Assembly (NCBI GenBank): GCA_003044455.1 | Contig: POWY01000002.1 | Span: 62,001-126,000, forward strand | Length of the DNA: 64,000 bases | Reading direction: 5' to 3' | Origin: Neisseria bergeri | Lineage (GTDB): Bacteria; Pseudomonadota; Gammaproteobacteria; Burkholderiales; Neisseriaceae | Shown: one piece after another, positions 19,171-32,794 of the stretch | Layout of the letters: the number at the start of each line of letters is the position of its first letter | Position numbering within the stretch: position 1 is the first letter of the stretch | Made by a program: the position numbers and the translations under genes | The notes under the pieces: generated by a model | Database searches by the model: none | The model's input: the letters and a program-made list of their open reading frames with translations, nothing else | What the model was told of the DNA's origin: nothing

Positions 19171-20799
19171 TCAATCCGCCAAAACGAGAAAATGCCTGTC
19201 TGCCAAGTCTGCCAATATTTCTTCCACATACACTTCGGCAGGCGGATGGAATGTCAAACCGTCGGGCGTGGTGCTGACGATGTTCAAGTTTTCAGCAACC
19301 GCATCTATCACCGCCTGTTTGCTCGTCGGCCGCGACAATTGCCGCATAATGTACAAATGCCCGTATCCGAATGAGGGCGTGCTTTCGTTGTAACGGTTGG
19401 CAGGCCGGACAAACGCTTCCGCGCCGTGTTCCACAAAGGCGGCGACATAATCTGTAAAACGCGCCGGCACATAGGTTTTATGGTCTTCAAAAAATGGTTT
19501 GCCCGCATTGTCTGATGAAACAGAAAAACGCCCGAGAATGGTTTGCAATAAAAGCTGGGAATTGATTTTCATGCGGTCAAATTCCAAACCGGGAAATCGG
19601 CGGGCGAGATTTTCCGCAACATCTTCCGTTTTAAACGCCTCTCCGGTTTTCATCACATCGCGTATACCCGAAAGCAGGGTATCGTTTTCATCAAAGTTGA
19701 TTGTTTCCCCTCTTGCCGGGCGGAAATTCAAACTTTCTATCACTTCGACGGCAACCGACTCATCACGCCTGACAGTATCCCCGACTTCCTCACGGCATAA
19801 AAGAGAACGGCGGAATTGGCGGTCGGATAAAATATCGCTGTAAAATTCTTTGGCAATATAATCGCCCCCTGCCAATGCCAGAATCCGCTCCCGCGTATGC
19901 TCCGCCATCCAAGAAACAAAAGACGCGTGCAAATCGGTATCCCCGATATACGCCAGCCGGTGGCGGTTTGCCCATTCGATGAAGCCGTTGACGTAAATCG
20001 GGTCGTTGAATATTTCCATATATTCGTGTGCGACATAATAAGTATTGTGATTCAATATTTTTTGAATCGCCGGAAGTTTGCCGCCGCCGCCCAAGCCCTT
20101 GTCGTTTTCCAAAATTTCCGCCAGTGCCTTGAGCGCGTCCAAGCCTTTCCGCGTTCGCGCTTCCAAGGGTTCTTCAAGCACATCCCTGCCGGCAAACTGC
20201 ATAACATCCCGCAACTGCTCCTGCCGCTTCCAACCGGGGTAAACATTGTATGAAATATAGGCAATGCCGTGTTCGGTCAGGTTGTTCCGGCAAATCGAAA
20301 AGATTTTGTCTTTAACTGCGTCAGGCACCCACGACCAAATGCCGTGGACGATGATATAGTCGAATTTTCCGAATGACTCATCGACGGTCAAAATATCTTT
20401 TTCTTCCAGACGCACATTTTTCAAGCCCATTTTTTCAATGATGGCGTTGCCCTGCGCAACCTGCCTGCCGGACAAGTCGATGCCGACAAATTCCGCATCC
20501 GGGTAATAAAGCGCCTGCGTGATGATATTGCCGCCCATCGAACAGCCCAGCTCCAAGACCTTGGCTTTTGCCGCTGCCGCAGGCTTCAGACCCATCATGC
20601 GGGCGCGTGCCTCCAAATTATTGATGGCGGTTTGAGGGAACGCACCGGATTCGTACATCAAATCATCATATGAATTTTTGATGTCCGATATTTCCGAAGG
20701 TTCCGCCATATGGGAGGCAGGACTGCCGACAACCGTCTGCCGCGCTTTCTTCGCCATAACGGGGGGTGCGGAAGCGGCTTTTTTCTTCTTGCCCGACAT
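19171..20799 (-). CDS. SAM-dependent methyltransferase with methyltransferase-regulatory domain
   Basis: The 542 residues start with a basic tail (KKKK). A class I methyltransferase core follows: motif I VLELGCSMGGN near 83-93, the acidic GIDLSG strand end near 110 and DYIIVHGIWSW near 152. The middle and C-terminal parts resemble the predicted methyltransferase regulatory domain found with protein lysine methyltransferase-like enzymes, and the end forms a winged-helix-like segment. The substrate is unknown, with protein or small molecules possible. The gene is divergent from the fusion helicase with a 211-base gap, and no functional link is proven. Alternative starts at residues 15 and 31 are possible. 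Confidence 0.82.
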   Translation of the reverse strand: MSGKKKKAASAPPVMAKKARQTVVGSPASHMAEPSEISDIKNSYDDLMYESGAFPQTAINNLEARARMMGLKPAAAAKAKVLELGCSMGGNIITQALYYPDAEFVGIDLSGRQVAQGNAIIEKMGLKNVRLEEKDILTVDESFGKFDYIIVHGIWSWVPDAVKDKIFSICRNNLTEHGIAYISYNVYPGWKRQEQLRDVMQFAGRDVLEEPLEARTRKGLDALKALAEILENDKGLGGGGKLPAIQKILNHNTYYVAHEYMEIFNDPIYVNGFIEWANRHRLAYIGDTDLHASFVSWMAEHTRERILALAGGDYIAKEFYSDILSDRQFRRSLLCREEVGDTVRRDESVAVEVIESLNFRPARGETINFDENDTLLSGIRDVMKTGEAFKTEDVAENLARRFPGLEFDRMKINSQLLLQTILGRFSVSSDNAGKPFFEDHKTYVPARFTDYVAAFVEHGAEAFVRPANRYNESTPSFGYGHLYIMRQLSRPTSKQAVIDAVAENLNIVSTTPDGLTFHPPAEVYVEEILADLADRHFLVLAD

Positions 20800-20905
20800 A
20801 TTCTGTTCACTCTAAAGACAATATGCCCGCAAGTTTAACCAATTCGCCTGCCTACTTCAACCGCACGGAAATTATCGGGCTTCCGAACAAGTATGCCGTC
20901 TGAAG

Positions 20906-20981
20906 GTATGCGCATACGTCCGGACGCATCCCTCCGCATCTTGCCGAAATAAGGGATAAAGGCGCAACACTATGGTATATT
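20906..20981 (+). promoter_or_regulatory. Palindrome and extended -10 upstream of the fusion helicase
   Basis: A perfect 12-bp palindrome GTATGCGCATAC (20906-20917) lies in the divergent gap. TGGTATATT (20973-20981) matches an extended -10 aimed at the helicase gene, 30 bases before its ATG. No good -35 is visible. The palindrome could be an operator, but nothing else supports this. Confidence 0.35.
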
Positions 20982-21010
20982 GACCGTTTTATGCCAGCAT
21001 CCCGACCGCC

Positions 21011-26236
<5,226 letters not shown>

Positions 26237-26250
26237 ACCTTACATAAAAA

Positions 26251-26288
26251 ATGCCGTCTGAAGGCACGGAGCGTGCTTCAGACGGCAT
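26251..26288. terminator. Paired uptake-sequence terminator
   Basis: Perfect 12-base uptake words face each other (26251-26262 and 26277-26288), and the inner bases also partly pair. A third, variant word (CTTCAGGCGGCAT) follows at about 26305. It lies between the fusion helicase and the convergent metal-binding gene. Confidence 0.75.
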
Positions 26289-26327
26289 CGGGGAGGCGCG
26301 AAGGCTTCAGGCGGCATTTTTGCCGCT

Positions 26328-26540
26328 TTATTTCAACGCGGCATCATAGCCGCCGTCTTCAACGGCTTCAATCAACGCCCCTGCATCGGTTTGCACGGGG
26401 TCGTAACCGACGGTCGCGCTTTTGTTTTCAAGGCTGACTTCGACGCTTGCCACGCCTTTTACGCCTTCCAATATCCGGGTAACGCTTTTGACGCAGCCGC
26501 CGCAGCTCATGCCGCCGATGTCGAGGATAAGGGTTTCCAT
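26328..26540 (-). CDS. Heavy-metal-associated (CopZ-like) domain protein
   Basis: This 70-residue ferredoxin-like HMA domain has GGMSCGGC at about 9-16; CxxC is the copper(I)-binding site of Atx1/CopZ proteins. It probably acts as a cytosolic copper chaperone, although the metal is not proven by sequence. AAAGGA precedes ATG 26540 at good spacing. An upstream extension to 26666 lacks coding character. No copper ATPase is in the window. The gene is divergent from the MFS exporter. Confidence 0.9.
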   Translation of the reverse strand: METLILDIGGMSCGGCVKSVTRILEGVKGVASVEVSLENKSATVGYDPVQTDAGALIEAVEDGGYDAALK

Positions 26541-26686
26541 GATTTTTCCTTTCGTTGGTACTGCATTCTGACGGGCGTTATTGTAAGTCGGAGCGTGAAC
26601 TTGGGCAAACGCGGAAACGGTACGGCGGTTTGAAAAAATACGGACGCTTGCGCATAATGGCGGCAATTCCCATCAGGACAACAACA

Positions 26687-27844
26687 ATGAACGCTTCACA
26701 AAAACCCTGGTTGAGCATCATTGCCTTGGCAATCGGCGCATTTATTTTCAACACGACCGAATACATCCCCATCGCGCTTTTGAGCGACATCGGACGAAGC
26801 TTCGGCATGGCGGCGACCGAAACGGGTGTGATGATTACGGTTTATGCGTGGATTGTCGCGCTGACTTCGCTGCCGCTGATGCTGCTGACGCGCCATATGG
26901 AACGGCGCGGCCTGCTGCTGGTACTGTTTGCACTGTTTACCGTCAGCCACATCCTGTCGTTTGCCGCATGGCGTTTTGAAATCCTGCTTGCCAGCCGCGT
27001 GGGGATTGCGCTGACGCACGCGGTGTTCTGGTCCATTACGGCTTCGCTGGCAGTACGCATCGCCCCTGTCGGAAAAGGGAATCAGGCATTGGGGCTGCTC
27101 AGCACGGGAACGGTGATGGCGATGGTGGCGGGGATTCCGCTCGGGCGTATGGTCGGACAATATTTGGGCTGGCAGGCGAGTTTTCTGCTGATCGGACTGT
27201 GTGCGGCGGCGGTGATGGCAGTGCTTGCCAAAAGCCTGCCGCGCCTGCCGAGCGTGAATGCCGGTTCTTTAAGCAGCCTGCCCCTGCTTTTGAAACGAAA
27301 AAAACTGATGTTGCTGTATGCGATGACGGTGCTGGTGATTACGGCGCACTTTACCGCATACAGCTACATCGAGCCCTTCGTCATCCAAATCGGCGGTTTC
27401 TCCGCGCGGCAGGTTACGGTGGTGCTGGGGCTGTACGGCCTGGCGGGTTTTGCCGCGTCGTACCTGTTCGGCAAATGGTTTGCCAAACATCCGCGCGCAT
27501 TTTTGGCGGGCGCGGTATCGCTTATCGCCCTGTCTTCGGGACTTTTGCTGCCTTTGGCGCATTTTCCTGCCGCCATTTACGCGCTGGTGTTCGTATGGGG
27601 GACGGCGATTGTGGTCGTCAGTTTGGGGATGGTTTCCAAAGTTTTGGATTTCGCCTCCGATGCCGCAGACCTTGCCAACTCGATTTATTCGGGGCTTTAC
27701 AACGTCGGTATCGGCGGCGGCGCGCTGCTGGGACATTGGGTTACGCAATACTCGGGCATTTCCTGCATCGGCGTTGCGGGTATGCTGACGGCGGCGGCAG
27801 GTTTGTGGGTCTGCCTGAATTTGAACCGCCATATCCGAACCTGA
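26687..27844 (+). CDS. MFS exporter, sugar-efflux (SotB-like) family
   Basis: This inner-membrane major facilitator protein has 385 residues and about 12 hydrophobic helices. The first helix region, with GAFIFNTTEYIPIALLSDIG, matches the arabinose/sugar efflux group of DHA1 transporters (an MTEF.P-like motif). The loop after helix 2-3 (RHMERRG) corresponds to MFS motif A. AGGACA lies seven bases before ATG 26687. Earlier in-frame ATGs at 26657 and 26555 are unsupported. The substrate is unknown. Confidence 0.87.
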   Translation: MNASQKPWLSIIALAIGAFIFNTTEYIPIALLSDIGRSFGMAATETGVMITVYAWIVALTSLPLMLLTRHMERRGLLLVLFALFTVSHILSFAAWRFEILLASRVGIALTHAVFWSITASLAVRIAPVGKGNQALGLLSTGTVMAMVAGIPLGRMVGQYLGWQASFLLIGLCAAAVMAVLAKSLPRLPSVNAGSLSSLPLLLKRKKLMLLYAMTVLVITAHFTAYSYIEPFVIQIGGFSARQVTVVLGLYGLAGFAASYLFGKWFAKHPRAFLAGAVSLIALSSGLLLPLAHFPAAIYALVFVWGTAIVVVSLGMVSKVLDFASDAADLANSIYSGLYNVGIGGGALLGHWVTQYSGISCIGVAGMLTAAAGLWVCLNLNRHIRT

Positions 27845-27851
27845 CCGCGCG

Positions 27852-27892
27852 ATGCCGTCTGAAGCCCCTCCCGCCCTTCAGACGGCATTTTG
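27852..27892 (+). terminator. Paired uptake-sequence terminator
   Basis: ATGCCGTCTGAAG (27852-27864) pairs with its complement ending at about 27888, followed by a short T run. It lies eight bases past the exporter stop. Confidence 0.8.
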
Positions 27893-27973
27893 ATTGAAGA
27901 AATATCCGCCCCTGCTTAAAATAACGGGCTTTGCCGTGTTTGAACGCCTATTTTTTTGTTCCAAGGATGGTTT

Positions 27974-29410
27974 ATGCCGCTGCTGTCTGTCGAATTCGCA
28001 CTGTTCTTTCTCGCCTTCCTGCCGATTTACTGGGGCTTTGCGAAATACCCGTCCGTCCAAAACCTGCTGCTTTTGGCTGCCGGTATGGGCTGGCTCTACC
28101 ATATCAGCCCTGTATTTGCGGCAATCATCGTCCTTTATTCCTCCTGCGTGTACCTTTTGGGCGAACTGCTCCGTTCCGATCGCGAAAATACGCGCCGCTT
28201 TTGGCTGGGGTGCGGCATTGCCGCCTCGATTACCGTCTTGGGCTTTTTCAAATATTTCGACTTTTTCCGGCCGCTGATTGCCCAATATGCCGGTAAGGGC
28301 GGCGCAATCGACATCCTGATGCCGCTGGGGCTTTCGTATTACACCTTCCAGTCGCTCGCCTATCTGGTTTACTGCTTCCGCGCCCCGCACGCCGCGCGTT
28401 TCGGCTGGCACGAGCTGCTGCTGCACCTGAGTTTTTTCCCCACCGTTACCTCCGGCCCGATTATCCGCGCCGCCGCATTCAAAAGCGCGGACGGCGAACA
28501 GGCGGGCGCACTGGCGCAAATCCGCACCCGCCGGCCGCGTTCGCCCGTCCGCCCCGCCCTCGCCGTTTCCCTGATTCTGCTGGGCATTGCCAAAAAATGG
28601 TGGCTGGCGGGGATGCTGGCGGAAAACTGGGTGTCGCCCGTATTTGAAAACCCCGCCCAATTCGACGGCTGGGGCGTATTGGCGGGCGTGTACGGCTATA
28701 CCTTCCAACTTTTTTTAGACTTTTCCGGATATTCCGATTTGGTTATCGGCATGGCAATGCTGCTGGGCTTTAGGCTGCCCAAAAACTTCTCCGCACCGCT
28801 TCGTGCTTTAAACATCCGCGCATTTTGGGACAAATGGCACATCAGCCTTTCCACCTGGATACGCGACTACATCTACATCCCCTTGGGCGGCAGCAAAAAA
28901 GGCTTTTTGCGGACACAGTTCAACCTGATGGCGGCAATGGTACTCTCAGGCATCTGGCACGGCTACGGCTGGAACTTCCTCATTTGGGGCGCGCTGCACG
29001 GCGCGGCGTTGGTGCTGCTCAACACGGGCGACCGCTATTTCGGACGCGACGCGCTATGCCGTCTGAAATACCTCGCGCCGCTCTCGTGGTTTGTCACCTT
29101 CCATTTCGTCTGCCTGACCTTCGTCGTCTTCAATACCGCAAGCCCCGACGATGCAGGCGCGGTTTTCAGCGCGCTCTTTGCCAATACCGGCGGCTGGAAC
29201 GCGCCGCAACGGGCGGATATGCTGCTGCTTGCCTCGTTTGCATCCGTCATGCTGCTCTACCCTTACCTGCAACGCGCTTTCGACGGCGCGGTCAAAGGTT
29301 TGGAAAAAATCCCGATGTGGCTGTGGTTTATCCCGATTTCCATCATCCTGCTGCTGATTATCGTCCTCGCCCCCTCGGGGATACCCGGCTTTATTTATGC
29401 CAATTTTTAA
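27974..29410 (+). CDS. patA: Peptidoglycan O-acetylation membrane acyltransferase PatA (MBOAT)
   Basis: PatA (also called PacA) is thought to pass acetyl groups across the inner membrane for O-acetylation of MurNAc. The 478 residues form a multi-helix MBOAT protein. The DFSGYSDLVIGMA segment and WDKWHISLSTWIRDYIY are hallmark MBOAT sequences, and the conserved His is in GIWHGYGWNF. ATG 27974 follows AAGGA at eight bases. It heads a tight operon with patB and ape1, whose product removes the same modification. O-acetylation protects the wall from lysozyme and lytic transglycosylases. Confidence 0.94.
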   Translation: MPLLSVEFALFFLAFLPIYWGFAKYPSVQNLLLLAAGMGWLYHISPVFAAIIVLYSSCVYLLGELLRSDRENTRRFWLGCGIAASITVLGFFKYFDFFRPLIAQYAGKGGAIDILMPLGLSYYTFQSLAYLVYCFRAPHAARFGWHELLLHLSFFPTVTSGPIIRAAAFKSADGEQAGALAQIRTRRPRSPVRPALAVSLILLGIAKKWWLAGMLAENWVSPVFENPAQFDGWGVLAGVYGYTFQLFLDFSGYSDLVIGMAMLLGFRLPKNFSAPLRALNIRAFWDKWHISLSTWIRDYIYIPLGGSKKGFLRTQFNLMAAMVLSGIWHGYGWNFLIWGALHGAALVLLNTGDRYFGRDALCRLKYLAPLSWFVTFHFVCLTFVVFNTASPDDAGAVFSALFANTGGWNAPQRADMLLLASFASVMLLYPYLQRAFDGAVKGLEKIPMWLWFIPISIILLLIIVLAPSGIPGFIYANF

Positions 29411-30404
29411 GGGTTTGGACATGAAAAACTTTCTTTCCCTTTTCGCCTCCATACTGATGTCTGCCCTGATTGCCGTGTGGTTCAGCCAAAACCCCATCAA
29501 CGCCTACTGGCAGCAGACCTACCACCGCAACAGTCCGCTCGAACCGCTTGCCTCCTACGGATGGTGGCGGAACGGTGCGGCGTTGCAAGAAAATGCCTAC
29601 GCCTTTTCAGACGGCATCAAAGCCTTCCTGTCCAGCGAAACGCCGCCGGCGGCCCAAGACGGCGGTTCGGCAGATATGCCGTCTGAAGCCGCCGCATCCG
29701 AAGCCGTCCCTCAAACCAGTGAAACAGAATGGAAACAAGACACCGAAGCCGCCGCCGTCCGCAGCGGCGACAAAGTCTTTTTTGCCGGTGATTCGCTGAT
29801 GCAGGGCGTTGCACCCTTCGTGCAAAAAAGCCTGAAACAGCAATACGGCATCGAATCCGTCAACCTCAGCAAACAAAGCACGGGGCTGTCCTACCCCTCA
29901 TTCTTCGACTGGCCGAAAACGATTGAAGAAACCCTGAAAAAACATCCCGAAATCAGCGTGCTCGCCGTCTTCCTCGGTCCGAACGACCCGTGGGATTTCC
30001 CCGTCGGCAAACGCTACCTCAAATTCGCTTCCGACGAATGGGCGCAAGAATACCTGAAACGCACCGACCGCATCCTCGAAGCCGCCCGACAACACCACGT
30101 CCAAGTCGTCTGGCTCGGCATCCCCTACATGAAAAAAGCCAAGCTCGACGGGCAGATGCGCTACCTCGACAAACTGCTTTCGGAACACCTGGAAGGCAAA
30201 ATCATCCTGATTCCCACCGCGCACACTCTGAGCGGCGGGGAAGACCGCTACACCGACTCCGTCAACGTCAACGGCAAACCCGTCCGCTACCGCAGTAAAG
30301 ACGGCATACACTTTACCGCCGAAGGACAAAAACTGCTGGCGGCAAAAATAATGGAAAAAATCGTTTTTGAACCAAGTACGCAACCATCAAGTACACAGCC
30401 ATGA
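29397..30404 (+). CDS. patB: Peptidoglycan O-acetyltransferase PatB (SGNH family)
   Basis: PatB acetylates MurNAc C6 hydroxyls in the periplasm. With ATG 29397 the protein has 335 residues, and the catalytic triad falls at Ser133 (AGDSLMQG), Asp302 and His305 (DGIHF), the numbering used for the gonococcal enzyme. That start overlaps patA by 14 bases. ATG 29421 has the better AAGGG ribosome site and would give 327 residues. A signal-anchor helix (NFLSLFASILMSALIAV) is followed by a Ser/Glu/Ala-rich linker that includes an uptake word read in frame (MPSEA). The stop overlaps the ape1 start (ATGA). Confidence 0.93.
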   Translation: MPIFKGLDMKNFLSLFASILMSALIAVWFSQNPINAYWQQTYHRNSPLEPLASYGWWRNGAALQENAYAFSDGIKAFLSSETPPAAQDGGSADMPSEAAASEAVPQTSETEWKQDTEAAAVRSGDKVFFAGDSLMQGVAPFVQKSLKQQYGIESVNLSKQSTGLSYPSFFDWPKTIEETLKKHPEISVLAVFLGPNDPWDFPVGKRYLKFASDEWAQEYLKRTDRILEAARQHHVQVVWLGIPYMKKAKLDGQMRYLDKLLSEHLEGKIILIPTAHTLSGGEDRYTDSVNVNGKPVRYRSKDGIHFTAEGQKLLAAKIMEKIVFEPSTQPSSTQP

Positions 30405-31594
30405 ACCCCAAACACCTCATCGCATTTTCCGCCCTGTTCGCCGCCATACAGGCAGAAGCCCTGCCCGTCGCCTCCGTCAGCCTCGACACCGTTACCGTTT
30501 CCCCGTCCGCCCCCTACACCGATACGAACGGGCTGCTGACCGACTACGGCAACGCCGCCGCCTCGCCTTGGATGAAAAAACTCCGATCCGTCGCACAGGG
30601 CAGCGGCGAGACCTTCCGCATCCTGCAAATCGGCGACTCGCACACCGCCGGCGACTTCTTTACCGACAGCCTCCGCAAACGCCTGCAAAAAACATGGGGC
30701 GACGGCGGCATAGGCTGGGTTTACCCCGCCAACGTCAAAGGGCAGCGTATGGCGGCCGTCCGCTATAACGGCAACTGGCAAAGCCTCACCAGCAGGAACA
30801 ATACCGGAGACTTCCCGCTCGGCGGCATCCTTGCCCGAACAGGCGATAACGGCAGCATGACCCTGACCGCATCTGACGGCCAGACCGGCAAACAACGCAT
30901 CTCCCTGTTTGCCAAACCCCTGCTCGCCGAACAAACCCTGACCGTCAACGGCAACACCGTCTCCGCCAACGGCGGCGGCTGGCAGGTACTGGATACGGGC
31001 GCGGCACTGCCCCTGACCATACAGACCGAAATGCCGTGGGACATCGGATTTATCAATATCGAAAATCCCGCCGGCGGCATTACCGTTTCCGCCATGGGCA
31101 TTAACGGCGCACAATTGACCCAGTGGTCGAAATGGCGTGCCGACCGTATGAACGACCTTGCCCAAACCGGTGCCGATCTAGTCATCCTTGCCTATGGTAC
31201 CAACGAAGCCTTCGGCGACAACATCGACATTGCCGATACCGAACAAAAATGGCTGGATACCGTCCGCCAAATCCGCGACAGCCTGCCCGCCGCCGGCATC
31301 CTCATCATCGGCGCACCCGAATCCCTGAAAAACACGCTCGGCGTATGCGGCACACGCCCCGTCCGCCTGACCGAAGTCCAACAGATGCAGCGGCGCGTCG
31401 CCCGTCAGGGGCAGACGATGTTTTGGTCTTGGCAAAACGCGATGGGCGGCGTTTGCAGTATGAAAAACTGGCTCAACCAAGGATGGGCCGCCAAAGACGG
31501 CGTACACTTCTCCGCCAAAGGCTACCGGCGCGCGGCGGAAATGCTCGCCGACAGCCTCGAAGAACTCGTCCGCTCCGCACACGCAAAACCGTAA
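30401..31594 (+). CDS. ape1: O-acetylpeptidoglycan esterase Ape1 (SGNH family)
   Basis: Ape1 removes O-acetyl groups from peptidoglycan in the periplasm and so re-opens glycan to lytic transglycosylases. The 397 residues begin with a signal peptide (IAFSALFAAIQAEA). The SGNH triad is Ser80 (IGDSHTAGD), Asp366 and His369 (DGVHFSAKGY), the same positions as in the characterised gonococcal esterase. The middle carries the inserted beta-rich domain found in Ape1. It is the last gene of patA-patB-ape1, overlapping patB by four bases. The following hairpin uses decayed uptake words (31605-31640). Confidence 0.94.
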   Translation: MNPKHLIAFSALFAAIQAEALPVASVSLDTVTVSPSAPYTDTNGLLTDYGNAAASPWMKKLRSVAQGSGETFRILQIGDSHTAGDFFTDSLRKRLQKTWGDGGIGWVYPANVKGQRMAAVRYNGNWQSLTSRNNTGDFPLGGILARTGDNGSMTLTASDGQTGKQRISLFAKPLLAEQTLTVNGNTVSANGGGWQVLDTGAALPLTIQTEMPWDIGFINIENPAGGITVSAMGINGAQLTQWSKWRADRMNDLAQTGADLVILAYGTNEAFGDNIDIADTEQKWLDTVRQIRDSLPAAGILIIGAPESLKNTLGVCGTRPVRLTEVQQMQRRVARQGQTMFWSWQNAMGGVCSMKNWLNQGWAAKDGVHFSAKGYRRAAEMLADSLEELVRSAHAKP

Positions 31595-31672
31595 ACCCAA
31601 GACTTTCAGACGACATGAAAAATACAGATGCCTTCTGAAAATACTGTAAATAGAAAACATCAAGGAAACAAT

Positions 31673-32611
31673 ATGATTATTAAAGATTCTGATAATCGGG
31701 AAAATGATTTGTCGGAATTAAACCGGCTGCTTGAGTTGCCACAGCTGTCCCAAGAGCAGAAAAATCAGATTCAGAGAGAAATCCGCAACATCCAGTCTGG
31801 ATTAAAAGGTGAAAAAGAAGCTGCTTATCAAATCAACTTCCTCTATGGAAACAACAAAAATTGGGCAGTCATTCATGATTTACGCTTAGAGTTGGAAGGA
31901 CATTCCGCGCAGATTGATCACTTATTAATCAACCGTTTCTTAGAAATCTATGTTTGCGAAAGCAAACGGTTTGGCGAAGGTATTGCCATTAATGAATATG
32001 GGGAATTTTCGGCATTTTACCAAGGTAAACCCTATGGCATCGCTTCACCTATCGAACAAAACAACCGTCACCAGTTGTTTTTGTCCAGACTGTTCAGAAG
32101 CGACGAAATCGAACTGCCCGTCAGAATGGGGTTGAAAATGAAGCCCTCCCTGCACAGTCTTATTTTGGTTGCAAATTCTGCCATTATCCATCGGCCCAAG
32201 AACAGTCAAAATCCGAAAGAGTTGGAAAGAATTATTAAGAATGAGCAGTTGAAAAAACGGATTGACAAAGATATTGATGAAATCAGCCCATCTGCCTTTC
32301 TGCATCAAATGGCTTCCATGTCAAAAATTGTATCCGCAGACACGGTTATGGACTTAGCTCAAAAACTGGTCAAACTTCATAAACCGTTACAAATTGATTG
32401 GAAGGCGCGCTTTGGTATTGCGGAGCCAGAAAACACCCCTGAAACAAACCCTAAAGATAAAACACAGCCCATACCCGCTCGACGTTTGTTCTGCTGCTCA
32501 TGCCATAAAACCGTTTCCGAGAATGTGGCTAAGTTTTGCTGGCAGAATAAAGTAAAATTCAACGGCAAAGTCTATTGTTTCACTTGCCAGAAAACTGTCG
32601 GACAAAAATAG
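31673..32611 (+). CDS. NERD-domain protein with C-terminal Cys cluster
   Basis: From ATG 31673 (AAGGA seven bases before) the protein has 312 residues. Residues about 50-170 are a NERD (nuclease-related) domain: GEKEAAY, then QIDHLLINRFLEIYVCESKRF, which supplies the Asp and ExK-type residues of the PD-(D/E)xK-like core. The C-terminus has CCSCH ... C ... CFTC, a short zinc-ribbon-like cluster such as occurs in DNA-binding tails. Base composition is clearly more AT-rich than the neighbours, suggesting acquisition. Its role is unknown; a nuclease or defence function would be inference. It stands alone between ape1 and the acyl-CoA ligase gene. Confidence 0.85.
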   Translation: MIIKDSDNRENDLSELNRLLELPQLSQEQKNQIQREIRNIQSGLKGEKEAAYQINFLYGNNKNWAVIHDLRLELEGHSAQIDHLLINRFLEIYVCESKRFGEGIAINEYGEFSAFYQGKPYGIASPIEQNNRHQLFLSRLFRSDEIELPVRMGLKMKPSLHSLILVANSAIIHRPKNSQNPKELERIIKNEQLKKRIDKDIDEISPSAFLHQMASMSKIVSADTVMDLAQKLVKLHKPLQIDWKARFGIAEPENTPETNPKDKTQPIPARRLFCCSCHKTVSENVAKFCWQNKVKFNGKVYCFTCQKTVGQK

Positions 32612-32688
32612 TGTTTCAGACGGCATTCGCCTCAGGCATCGGAAGGACGGGGGCGAACCTCCGGCATACGGCGCAAAGGCGGCGTTTG

Positions 32689-32746
32689 ATATGCCGTCTG
32701 AAGGCAAAGATGATAAACTGCCGCCTTCCGTTTTCAGACGGCATAT
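32689..32746. terminator. Widely spaced inverted uptake-sequence pair
   Basis: ATATGCCGTCTGAA (32689-32702) and its complement (32733-32746) form a 14-bp stem around a 30-base loop. A weaker terminator is possible. The upstream stretch 32612-32688 holds one further uptake word and no gene. Confidence 0.5.
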
Positions 32747-32794
32747 TGTTTTCAAATGAGGGCGTTCTCCGTCCGCAACCATAAAGGAAGTTTC

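Noticed and set aside
27878-28708. A 276-codon ORF antisense to patA
   Set aside because: It is rich in Gln/Gly/Arg with no recognisable domain. patA is intact.
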